Assembly (NCBI GenBank): GCA_030248215.1
Contig: JASANG010004046.1
Span: 124,001-188,000, forward strand
DNA from: Enoplolaimus lenunculus
Taxonomy: Eukaryota; Nematoda; Enoplea; Enoplida; Thoracostomopsidae
DNA: 64,000 nt
Direction: 5' to 3'
In this document: positions 35,101 through 47,100 of the stretch, one piece after another
Numbering within the stretch: position 1 is the stretch's first letter
Layout: the number at the start of each line of letters is the position of its first letter
Notes under the pieces: model-generated
What the model was told of the DNA's origin: nothing
The model's input: only the letters and a program-made list of their open reading frames with translations
The model's database searches: none
Made by a program: the position numbers and the translations under genes

Positions 35101-38100
35101 GCCTTTGCGTAAGCGTTAAACAAGAGCACACCGAGTAAAATTAATGCACATTATTGCTTAAGGAAAATTAATTTTAGCATTGACAAAAAGCTTCCTTTCC
35201 ATAAACCCCTACTAATCCAGCTATTTTGTTTTGTTTTGAATAAAAGTTTTCGAAATAAAAATCTAGCTAAAATTAATACAGGTTTTGATTTAGAAATAAT
35301 ATTGAGGCTTGGTTCAAATTGGGTCCTTTGTGTACTACAAAGCCCGGTTCCTGTACTCGTTATAAGGGGATAACCCCAAAACGAGAGTACCTTTTGACAC
35401 AAATTCTTGTTGTAACTGCGTTCACGGTTTTTTATTTTTAAGTTTTATAAAATTCAAAGACCTTGCGGCAAGTTTAATCGACAAGCTTAACACAGAATGT
35501 CCGCTTTGAATACCTATCTTACAGTTCGAGATAGACTTGGGTGTCTATCGCCAAAACCGGGCCACATTACCACAAACCTTGTTGTGAGTTTTTCTAATGT
35601 TTTTGCAGTAAACCTTACTTGATAAAATTAAAATAGAATGTAAGCTTATTAAAAGCCAGAAATCAGTTTGTGTTAGTAAAAGCAGTTCTTACGTCACAAA
35701 GCGGGTCACACTATACCACAAAATGTTGCCTTAGCTACGTATTTTAAAATAAAGTTGTTCTAAATATTGTTAAGCGTAAACGTTCAGGTTTACGCTTAGG
35801 CTTAGGCATTAAAAGCATAGGTAAAACATTAGGCTTAGCTTAGGTAGTAAGCCTGATTAGAAACTTTATCTTAAGCCTAAGCCTGAGCAGAAGCCTAAGC
35901 CTATTTAGAAACTTTACCTTAAGCCTAAGCCTGAGCAGAAGCCTAAGCCTGTTTAGAAACTTTATAATAAGCCTAAAAGCCTGAGCAGAAGCCTAAGCCT
36001 GTTTAGAAACTTTATCTTAAGCCTAAGCCTGAGCAGGAAGCCTAAGCCTGTTTAGAAACTTTATCTTAAGCCTAAGCCGGCGCAGAAGCCTAAGCCTGTG
36101 CGAGGTTGATTGAAGACAGTACACAAAAGGCTGTTTCTAGAGAAAACAAGCTTACTTGATACAATTGATACAGATTCAATCCACGATATGTCGACATCAA
36201 ATGCATGGGCCAACTCAACGCGCAAATGATCTTCTTCTTGTTTCCCGACATAAAACGGTTTTTCTAATTCAATGATTGCAACTGCTTTTACGCCTAAAAT
36301 TAACCAGACAATATTCTCAGATAACTGTTGCACCGAGGATGTAACTGAATAACCGTTTCCGTTTCCGGGAAAAATAGGCGTTCGTTTTCTTTTCAGTTTC
36401 CGTTACAGAAATATAGGAATTTGTTATTTTTATGGTCATTCATTACAGATATGCCGCAATTGTTAGTTATGAAACTAATTGATAATTTTGAATATTTGCA
36501 TTCAGTTGTGTTGACAGAAAAATGATAAATCTTTGAAACTTTTCTATTGCAATATTCGGTTTTCGTTTCTGTTTCCGTTTTCGTTATTTTGGTCACTATT
36601 TGTTTCCGATTTTTACTATCCGTTTACACTATGAAGCACCTATTAATTGTTTAAGTTCTCGGTTCTCGTACTTTTACTTTAGTAAATTTAGTATAGTTTT
36701 CACATTCGCCCCTAACTGCAAATCTTATAGTTTTGCAATTGCCTGAATTCGTCAATTTGAAAACGTATTGCTAAATTGTGCTAGGTGCTCTGCGTATTTG
36801 AGAATCTTTGCCAAGCATTCAAGCAAAATAACGACCACGTCCACACTAACTACAAATCTTCGAACAGAAACAGGCATCGTTTGTGTAAAAAATAGTATTC
36901 CAATTCCAAATATTAACCTTGATCTATTTGCTAATTTATAAAGTTTGAAATCCTAATTAGCAACTGATTATAAACACGTATTACAAAACAGCTCAGAAAG
37001 AGTGACCGCGTTGCCTTTGAACTCCTTGTGCAATGAAGACGGTCTGATTTTTTCAACCAGTGTTAAACACAGCTCAGCAGCTAACCCGAAAACAGAAATA
37101 CCATCAACATCCAATGTTTGGTAAGCAAGCAACGAAGAGTCCAAAGAAAGGCAGTTAGTTTAATAATAATCCCGCGAACGAGAATCCAGAGCATTTTTTG
37201 CATTAAATATTTTCAAATTCCAACCTTTTATTTTTCTATAGGTAATTCACACCCCTACACTTCTGTTCCCGTGTGCCTGTCCTCGTAGTTGCAGCTGTAG
37301 CATACCTGAACTTCCCGATGGTAGATTCTGTGGCGTTCGACGGATTCCTGAGCACGCGAACACTCGCTGATAGGTATCACAAGTTCCCAGTTGTTCGTCA
37401 AAGTACAGCAACCGCCTGCAACGACGTTCCCAGCCAACACCCAAGTAGCACTGATAGTACCACGGTGAACAGCGTTGAAGCCGATCCGAAAATTTCCCGT
37501 CTCCAGTTTGTGAGCATGGCAAGTATCGGTTGGCTGAATCTGAAGAAACTCGTGAAAGAAATTTGTTTCTAAACTTATAAAATGGTAAAATTTGAATAAG
37601 TAAACTTTTTTGAAAATGATAAAAACAATAAACAAGCAGCTCCTAAAAGCGGCAGTGGAGACGGGGCAAAAATCAACACACGCAGAATATAGTTGAAATA
37701 TTCCATTTGTTACTCAAAATCTATTGAATTTGTAAATGCATATAAACGATTTGACGAAACATTACACGATTCGCAAAAATTAAATGAACAATAATTAACA
37801 TTATGAAGTTAATTGGAAACTAAAAAATGTTAACGCAGCTGTAATGCAATTTGATCACTCAAAATCCGTTTAGGGTGCAGGCCATATGGCTTTGTTTCAA
37901 TTAAAGCCATAAACTGAATAACACGGGGCCTAAAAGAATGCGTTTGACCTTAAGTTTTTTGAAGTGCGATGTAAACCAGTATAAGGACGTTTCAAGAAAA
38001 CTACCTGATATATTGGGAACAAAAAACAAGACTTAATCATATTTCTATTCCTAAACCTTAGCTTATTCGTATTAAAATATGCCTAAACCTAAGCTGAAGC

Positions 38101-41100
38101 CTCCCGCGGAAAACGTACACCTCTTTAACTAACACGATGCGCGCATGTTTTTTGCATATTCATCAATTGGTTTCTGTTAGAAAAGATGTTTGTTTCTTTT
38201 TGAAGTCTTATAAAACTATAGTTCAATCTAATTTACACTTTCAGTACAATTATAAGGAAGAACCAGGGACGTCCGCAGAAAATTATATTTGGGTTGGCAC
38301 CGAAAATTTTTGGAGGGCCCAACAATGGCAATTTAAGATTGTTTACTCTTTAGACAAAGAATATTCGGGAGGTGCCAGCCAAATTTGGGGGGAACGGCCC
38401 CCTAAATGTCCCCGTCCAGTGCGGATGCCCTTGGGAAGAACCCAAGCTTCTGGCAATGGAAACTGACAAACCGAGCACTCGAACCAAAGCACTCCACAAC
38501 CAAATCCGAGCGCGTTATCCACTCGGCTATTCGATCACGATATACCCAAACTGTATATTGTGTTTGTTTATGAGACGTGAGACATATAATCAAAATTTGG
38601 CCCATGTTACTTTAAGGGGCGTCCAGGTTTCTGTTGGCTCTATAAAAGAGTAGGTTTAGATTCTTGGTTACATTTTTTGCTTAGGCTTAGGCTTAGGTTT
38701 AGGTACTCATTTTTGCAACTCTTAGGCTTAGACTTAGGCTTAGGAATACGCTTAATCTACTGTTACGCCCCTTAAAGTAACTATCCTCATTTTTAGAACG
38801 AATTTATATTTAAATTATTGCTACCACTGCACATATAATAAAACAACGTATATTGAAAACCGCAAAAATGCATTAAAATAGCAAAAATAGCTAACCTAAT
38901 TCATTGGGAAATTGTTCGTTGCTCGTCTGTGAAGTTTCGGCAGCATTCGAACGTATTTTAAATTGATACCCATACGACCCAAGATTCCTTGTCGGTGGGT
39001 TTATCTGAGATGATGAGGACGGTCGGTTGGGTCCGACACCGTAATTAGGCCCTTCTGACTCGTCTGACGTAGGTTCAACTCGGACCACTTGGATCGTTTC
39101 GCCATCAACGTCTCGAAATGTGAACGGAATCAATTCCCGCAAAGCGTTCAAGTGTCTTGGGATCGATGTTACCGTAAAGCTGTTGGCTGGAAATCAATTA
39201 TCAGACGCGTAACCAGGATTTCATTTCGAGACGGGATAACCTCATTTAAAAGATTTCTTTGCAGACGAACATAGTGAGCGAGTAAATGTTTTGGACATTA
39301 GAATTCAGCCGGTTATTGTAAAGCCTGTAAAAGTGCCACTTTTCTGGTGTGTCCTGCACTATTGACGGAAGGGCTTTATCGCCCTACAGTCCACTATTAC
39401 AGGCGTGGCTAGAATGGTTTAGAGGTTAATCCCCTCAGTTTAAAATTTTGCCCAGGATTTCTTAGAACTTTTTCAGTGTATAATACAAGAAACCCCCTTC
39501 AAATTCCTTATAGAACCTAACAACTTTCCAAGATCGGGGCTGTGCCTCTGAGTTAATATACTTTGTAAAAATTACCACTTCCTTGCAGCCATGAATTTAA
39601 AAAAACGCTGCACCTTTTCAAAGTTTTCAGCACAATTTTTGCCCCAAATTTCGTATTTTAATTATGCATATATAGTCTTCTTTATGAATTCCCAAAAAAT
39701 ATAGTTCTCTTATCCCAAGAGACAATCACTACCCGATAACTGTTTTATCCGGTATGTTTTGGCATCCTCTAAATTCAGTCTGCATTCCATTAGTTGTTTA
39801 GGTTATCCTGAAATCCAATTAGTTGCTTTTGGATAATCCAGTAGCCAACTAGAACGTCCGTACTCTTAAACGTGTGTAGCACCTATATATCACAACTTGA
39901 TAGGTCTTGTAACCATAGGATCAGCAAATGATAAACTTAGAAAGTCAGCACATTTTTAAAATTCAATTTCGCCCTACCTCTATGCAAATTTTGAATTCTG
40001 CAATTGAAGGAGTTCGTCCAGTTTGAAAACCTATTGCTAACGGATGATACGTGCTATACGTACTGTAGTGACCCGAATAAAAGGGAGTCCCCCTTTTGAG
40101 TCCAATCAATAGGAGTCCGTATCTCTAATAAGAGTCCGTAAGCGGATAGAGTCCCTAAACCCTAATTAGAGTCCATAAATGTCAATTATCCCAAATTGTA
40201 GGGCATAAATGACTCTAACACCGAATAAAGTTAGGTTCGAAACTTTAATGCGTGCTTAACTTTTGAAAGCAACATTGCAAGGTATTTATTATCATTCAAA
40301 CTTTTGATGCAAGGCAAAAAATGTTTAATTCAACGGATAGTAGCAATACCGAATATGTACCAGTTTTAACGAAGGGTGGCGGAGGGCGGTTTGAAAATAA
40401 CTAACAGTCCGTAACTGATTAACAGAAGGAGCGGGGCTCTAGAGAGGCCAAATAAATATCAGTCCCGCCCCCTCTCATTCGGGTCACTACAGTATTTGAA
40501 AATGTGACAATATACCTGAATTAATTTCAACCGATACGATATCACTTGGTTGTTTATTTAACAATGACAATAGTTCACTGCGAATTGTTAACTCTGCATC
40601 GTTTCCACCACGAATAGACGGTGATACGAGTAGCGTCATACGTTCAAGAAAACGTTGTCCATGTCCAGGCAGACGTGTTGCTAAAACAACGTTAAAACTA
40701 GAAGGGGGTGCTGATTTTCTGATAGAACTCTGGCCGTCTCCCCGTCCGAAGAAGTTTTCGATAGTAAATTCTTAAAGAGAAATGTTTTGGAAAATTTTTT
40801 GAGTTTTACTCTATCAATTTTTGGCACAACTCTCTCCAACGCCATAAATTCTCGTGAGCTGCAGCAATACTCGCAATTGTTGGCTGCCACAGGGCTGCCC
40901 ACGAATTTGACTAAATGTTACAGACGAAGTTGCAAGTGAAATGTAAGCCGGAAGAATATTGGAATAATGGTATTTGACAATTTAACATTTGAAAATGTTT
41001 GCCAAGGATCAAATTCATTGGAATGTAAAAAATTTGATGTTAGATGATACATAATTTATATACTGTACGCAACACGTGCAGCTGATCAACTCATAAATTT

Positions 41101-44100
41101 AAACAATTCATTTCATAGCCGCGCTTAGTTCCCCGGAACCAACGACTGGGTCCCGGTATTTAAAGGACTCTGCCTTCGAGAACAAAATCAATTTCAAAAA
41201 CTTCACTGGATCAAAAAGTGTACTTGTTGAAGAATTTATTATAAAGTTCGTTTGGCTCCTCGTTCGCTATCTTTGCTCAATGGGCCCGAAGTTTGGTTTT
41301 GGGAGGAGGCCCCGGCAACCTCAGGCACGGCACCAGCCTAATTATAAACAGAGAAGTTTTGGGCTTCCAACTCCGTAGATTGGAAATTAGTGGTTTATGA
41401 TTAGCGAAACCTTAAAAACCAGAAACCTTAAGTAGATGTTAACTATCGTTTGCCTGAACATAATTAGTGACTAAAAAAGACGCAATTTACGGATGCTATT
41501 ACCACAGCAAAGAATAACTTTTCAACAAATTAAGTACCAGTCTGAAGACCGAAGCGATCAATAAATTCAAACGTCATTATTGTATTACATCCCAATACAA
41601 AATCTTAGCGTGATGATACATGTTCGATCTAAAAAAATGCGAAGAATACAAGTATATATCATTCCTAGGTCCGCTCATAGAACTCCACAACTCCATACCG
41701 TTGATTTTCCCACGCCCCGTGGGAATCTATGTACACGAATCAATCACAATTCGTTTTCCGACAACTTATCCCACAACAGTGTCCTATGAATAAATCAAGC
41801 ATAATTCTAAGCGTAATCCAAACCTTAGTCTAAGCTTAACACAATAATGTCCAACAAATTGTTGAGTCGATGAAATTTGAAATTAAAATATGTTAGTCGA
41901 CCAGTTGTTGGTCAATGAATTGTCGTGATACGAATCGACACACTACATCTTGATCTTTTTCCCACGGTCGTGGGTACAAAAACCACCATCCCCTATCGCG
42001 TACCTGAGTTATCATCAACACGTGGGCAACTCGATACACCAGCTTCGAGCGCCGTGCTGCACACCACGCGAATTGTGGCTGCGTTCAGTTGTACATCGGT
42101 TATGGGTTGAATTTGAAATTCAAACGTCCCCATTGAAACCAAATGCTCAGCGACTCGCTCGCTTCCGATAACGCGAATTTTGGTTGGGTCTTAAAAATAG
42201 CACTGTTGAGCGCCGACCAACAGAAGTGTGACCCATGGTAAACAAATAAGTATGTCCCCTCCAGTAAATATAATTTTTTGTTTTACAGCAGATGAGTCTT
42301 ACGTTTCCATCTGGAAGTCGGCGTTTGGCGTAGAAAAATAGGATTTTGAAAATTTTCGCATATTTGAGCTTCTTTTCTGAAGACTGCCGTTTGTGACTGG
42401 TAAATTCTTATAAAACTTAAGCAATATACATACCATTCGACGCAAACTGCTGAGCTGTGTCTAATAGTGCTAATATCCTCGATTTAACAATTGGTTTAAT
42501 GTTCGAATATGATTTAGCGTGCCGCCATCATTGGGGATGGTGGCTGCGCCCAACTGTTCGACATAAACTCTTGAACCGTTGGTGCCATCGTGCAAAATTT
42601 AATTTGAAACGCAGATCTTCAAGCTGTGTCAAGCGATATATAATTTACGCAGCTTTTAGAAAAAAATTTTTTCGGCCCCGAAAGAGAGACCTGGCCATCA
42701 AACAATCAGACTCAGATTTTTCAAAAGTTCAAATTTATGTGTGAATGATCAAGGAAGATGATAAGCTCAAATATGCAAATTTTCAAAATCTGGCCATTTT
42801 TAGTTGAACACCAGCTGCGAGACATAACGGAAAAGACCCGATGGATAATATCAATAGATTTCCTCAGAACCAGAACAGGCACTTCCCATATTTCCATTTT
42901 GGGGGCCCCACCCGTTAATTTTTGTAAAATTTGGAATATAACTTCCACAAAATATCATGTGTACGCGAAGTAACTTTTGAGGGTTAGTATTATCGAAACT
43001 GAAGCTTTTTTGCTTCAGCATCCCGTATACTGAATCTTTTTGGCTTCAGTAGCCATGAATTGTTGAAGTTGCAAAAAATTCAACGAATCCGCACTACGAA
43101 TTTTGATCTGCAACCCATGCTTTGAGATATTGGCTTTGCAAATCAAAGATTATACCTGTCTGTAAAACAACCGCTTGTACAAGGATTTTGCTCATTCCAA
43201 TGTGATCCATTAAACTCGGACCAAACGCGTCTAGTGATATTCCAGTGACATCAAACGGTTCTGACAAATACAGAAGCGCAGACGAGCGAAGATTTTCAAT
43301 GCCTAAAACTTATATATAACTTAAAAAGCTATTAATATTTCAATAGTTGGTCAATGTTACTTTGACGACGTAACCAGCAGTATAACACTATTTCTACGCC
43401 TAAGGGAAGCCTATAACTAGCCTTGGAATAAGCCTAAGCCTAAGCTTAACCAAAAAATTAGTCTAAAGCTCCAGCTTACTCTATATCATGAGTCTTGTTG
43501 AAAAGCGGTACGCCCGTCAAAGTAACATAGACACAATTGTGGATAACATTTTGGAAAACGGTACGCCCGTCAAACTAACATAAAATAAAGGCATTCGCTA
43601 ACCCTCGCTTTAAATTTACAGTGTTTAACTACCAGTATTAATCTTAATCTATGCGTGCTAATTATTTTGCAGAACGATCTGTTATGTATTGTTAAAACAA
43701 TGTTTACTTGTGCTGGAACTGTGCCCAAACTACGTATGCGGGGCGCAGGGCCAGAGCAGCGACCCCATACCACCGATTAGGGGCCCCCACACCAAAAGGA
43801 CCCCCACCCTAACCGGTTGAAACAAAAACCGCCGAAGTTTTAAAACGCGTCTGGCTTCTTGCTCGCTTTGCTCGCGAGTTTGTGGGGACCCCCACCTTTA
43901 TCTGGTCCGGCACTGGCAAGGCGTTCCAGCTTTCGCCTATGTACAGCACAGTTTACGCGGATAACCGTGGCCGAGTAAAAGCCAGCCAAACTGTGAACAC
44001 ACTCGTGCTTTGCAACCAAACAAACTTCTGCTATATAAAAACATGGGCAAAACACGGTCTCGAGTTCAGTTTTATACAGCATTAAGAGTGCTGACAAATT

Positions 44101-47100
44101 GCTTCCGATTCTGGAGAGGGCGTCTGAATAACATATATTCTGCGAGCAAAAAACAGGCCATACAGGGTAACTTCCTGACACGGTTCGACCCGTTACAAAT
44201 CCACTAAATTTGCCACGTCACCCACTTATCGGCTTCCAACTCTGATGTACGCTTTCGCGGGCCCGTAGCCAACGAGTGGGCCATGCGAGGTTAGGTCACC
44301 TGAAAATTTTTGACCCCTGGAAAATTTTCCACCTTGCTTGTAAGTCAATGAAAGCCCTGGAATTCCGCTGCTGAATATTTTTTAGCCCCCAAGTAAGGTG
44401 AGCTGGCTACCGGCCTACGCGTTCGAGCTTCAAATTATTAAGTCGCAGGATAATAGCAAACGCTTCCAACCGAGAGTTATAAATTCTTAATGGAAAATAT
44501 CATTTCAGTTACTGTCTTTATAAGGAATATTCATCATTTGTTCCTCCTAACCAGCATCTGCTTAATAAAATCCTGGCCACGCCCCTGTCCGGCGACACCT
44601 CTAAAAACTTAGATAGATAGATAGATAGACAACCGGCTTTATAAACTTTACCAATTGTGTTGACAGGAAAGTGCAACAGTCGGGTAATTGAACAAGGCAT
44701 CGTTGACTTCAACTTAACCGCAACAATTTGAACAAGTCGATTGCGAGCGTCACGAAATTCAGACGGAACATGTTGAATCAGTTGTGGGTACAGATCAAAT
44801 TTTCCCGGCACAAATATTATTTGAGCTAAACATTTGATAAAAGGCAAGTTTTGGAGACAAAAAAGTTGGAAACTTGGCTCTTGCACGCTCTTTCACATTA
44901 TAAGATTAAGGCTTAGACTTAGGCTTGTAAGCAAAAGGTATATGTTGGACCAACATTGCGAACAAATGTGCCCGAAGATTGCAAGTATAGTTTTGTATAC
45001 TGTATATTTATTGCAAATAGAACGGTGCTGAAGATATAAGCCAGAGGGCTCTTAAATGTATTGAAAAGAGTTTAACCAAAGGTTGGAAAAGGATTAATTA
45101 ATCTGGAATAATTCAACCGGAGAAAATTATACAGACAGAGGAAGAATTAAACCGCCACTTTATTGGGGCAAAATTAAACCGGCATGCGGGGGAAAATAAA
45201 ACTGGTTTAATTCTTCCGTGTAAGAATTAATAACCTAGTTTAGTTCATCCGGAGTAAGAAATAAACTAGATTAGTTCTTTCGAAGGAAGAATTAAACAGT
45301 GACACCCGCAGCATACGCGTCAAAAAATATAGTTGACGATGAAAGCAGTTGGAAAAACGAGCTGCGTAGCTTAGTGGTAGATCTTTTGTCTAAAAATCTA
45401 AAGGCATCACTTAGTTCGAACCACCCTTCGTATGCGTGTTTTTCCAGCTGCTGCTAGCTAAAAAGTGTGGTACCCCGGTTCCTACCTAAACTGACAAGGC
45501 TTAGACTTAGGAAAAAGATTACACACAGGCGAAATTAAAAGTTTCCTAAACCAAACCAAACCTAAGCCCGAGAATAAGCGTAAGCGTTAATGTGGAAGGA
45601 AGCATGCAAGAGCTGGAAAATTTTCAGCATCCTAGGAGTGTCCTACCCAGGATTTTTCGGTTTTGGGATATTTCGTGCTTTTTTGATTTATAGGTGTTGG
45701 TGTTAAAACGTGTTTAAGATCACTAATTACGCAAACGCGCGAAATTTTTTTCCACTTATGTTATATCCGCGAATGTGTGTTCTTTAATTGAACTAAAAAC
45801 CAAATTATGAGCTTTACAAGAAAATTTAGAATCGCAAATTTTCGATTATACCACTTCTGATAGATAACGCTGTACCTCCTCGTAACGCCTACCATACAAC
45901 CTAAGGGTGTGAAGGATAATAGAGCCCTAGCATGATTTCGCAAGGCACCCCCATCTGCGAATACGTTTTCCTAAACCATCGTATAGAACCTGTCTAACCA
46001 CTCCCTTGCTTACCGTCGGCCCCGCCGATAAGGGCGAAGAAACGATTTCTTCCACACTATTTTGATGCCCCGCCCAGAGGGTTTTTAGTTTTCGTTTACC
46101 TGAAGGAATTTGTAAATTAGCCAGGTGTTCGCGTGGAACATCAAAAATTTCAGCAAGTTCCCAAATTGCCGATTTTTCTTGCAACGATCGATCATCGAGA
46201 TTCATGGGGGCGGCTAGTTCGAATACTAGCCCGCCAGGACACATTTGTTCTAAAATAATCAGGAGTTTAAAACTTTACAACCCTGCTCTGACCCATATCT
46301 CAATGGTGATTCTATCTCCACGGCATCCATGGAAATAATGTAAGGTTTGACCGAAGCAGCGTAGTTTTTGGATGCAGAATGCAACACGTAATGGTTTGGG
46401 GTGCTAGAAAACGCTAATTTGTAAATCTTATAATGAATTTGTTCCCCCTCGTATTAAATATTTACCTGTCTATCGTCTAACTATTACAAACTCTGCTCTT
46501 TTACTCTGGTCTTTTACCAAAACTACAAACACTTTTATACAAAATGGCAGTATGCCGTAATAATAATGAAGGTATTGTTAAAATGTGAGTAGCACCTATC
46601 ACCAGTTTTAGTTACGTTCTCAAACAAGTGATAAGTGACAGCTGTAGGTTTGATATTGCAACAGTAGTACTGTACATTATGAAATACAAGTAAGTTGCGA
46701 AGCTAACCACTCGTTTCTTCTAGAAGTTTTTTTAAAGTCTACTAGTCAGAGTTGGCATTTATTTGGTAATCGATATACATTTGTCTCAGTAATTGAACGG
46801 CCGATGGCCCTCTTTGTGCGCTTTTTGGCTACGTTTCTGATTCGAGCCGTTGCATACCGTTTTCGCTATCCACTGAAAGTTCTGTGGTCGACGTAATCGT
46901 ATTCGTATGACCAAAAGAATCCAATAATTGTGCCCCTACGATGTTATCAAGGATGTCGTCACAGTCGTACACTACGATTTGAATGGTATTTGCTGAAATT
47001 ATTACCACGTTCACCGTTTCTCAAATAGAGTATACTATGGGCAACTAAAAACAAACTATGCAAGTAAAATTATAATTTTAACAATTATACCAAGCGTAGG

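Larger units (their letters stand above)
32185..37539 (-). other. Three CBM14 (peritrophin-A) chitin-binding domains of the large protein
   Basis: Exons 37306-37539, 32816-33013 and 32185-32366 each hold one domain with the six-cysteine pattern. Examples are LPCSQTGD..RCSPWYYQC..RRC..GTCD..VFAC, FSCSGRRD..QCSPEFYVC..HAC..GRC..QEC and LRCSQS..RCQEYFLIC..NCPSGEAYD..ERC..EIC. The third ends with the terminal cysteine directly before the stop. Chitin binding is the established role of the family. The half-module exon 36156-36293 lies between the first and second domain. Confidence 0.88.

Noticed and set aside
35855-36099. Telomere or chromosome end
   Set aside because: TTAGGC words are short, interspersed and part of a longer 49-bp unit, with normal gene sequence on both sides.
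42434-42469. A 36-base phase 1-1 micro-exon (LLDTAQQFASNG) between module exons 43156-43302 and 42004-42189
   Set aside because: The acceptor is poor, and including it would break the module junction, which matches the other exon pairs without it. Nearby frames that look protein-like contain stops and may be a decayed module.
45105-45300. Spliced-leader (SL1) RNA gene
   Set aside because: GGTTTAATT occurs, but the rest of the SL1 leader and a following donor are missing.
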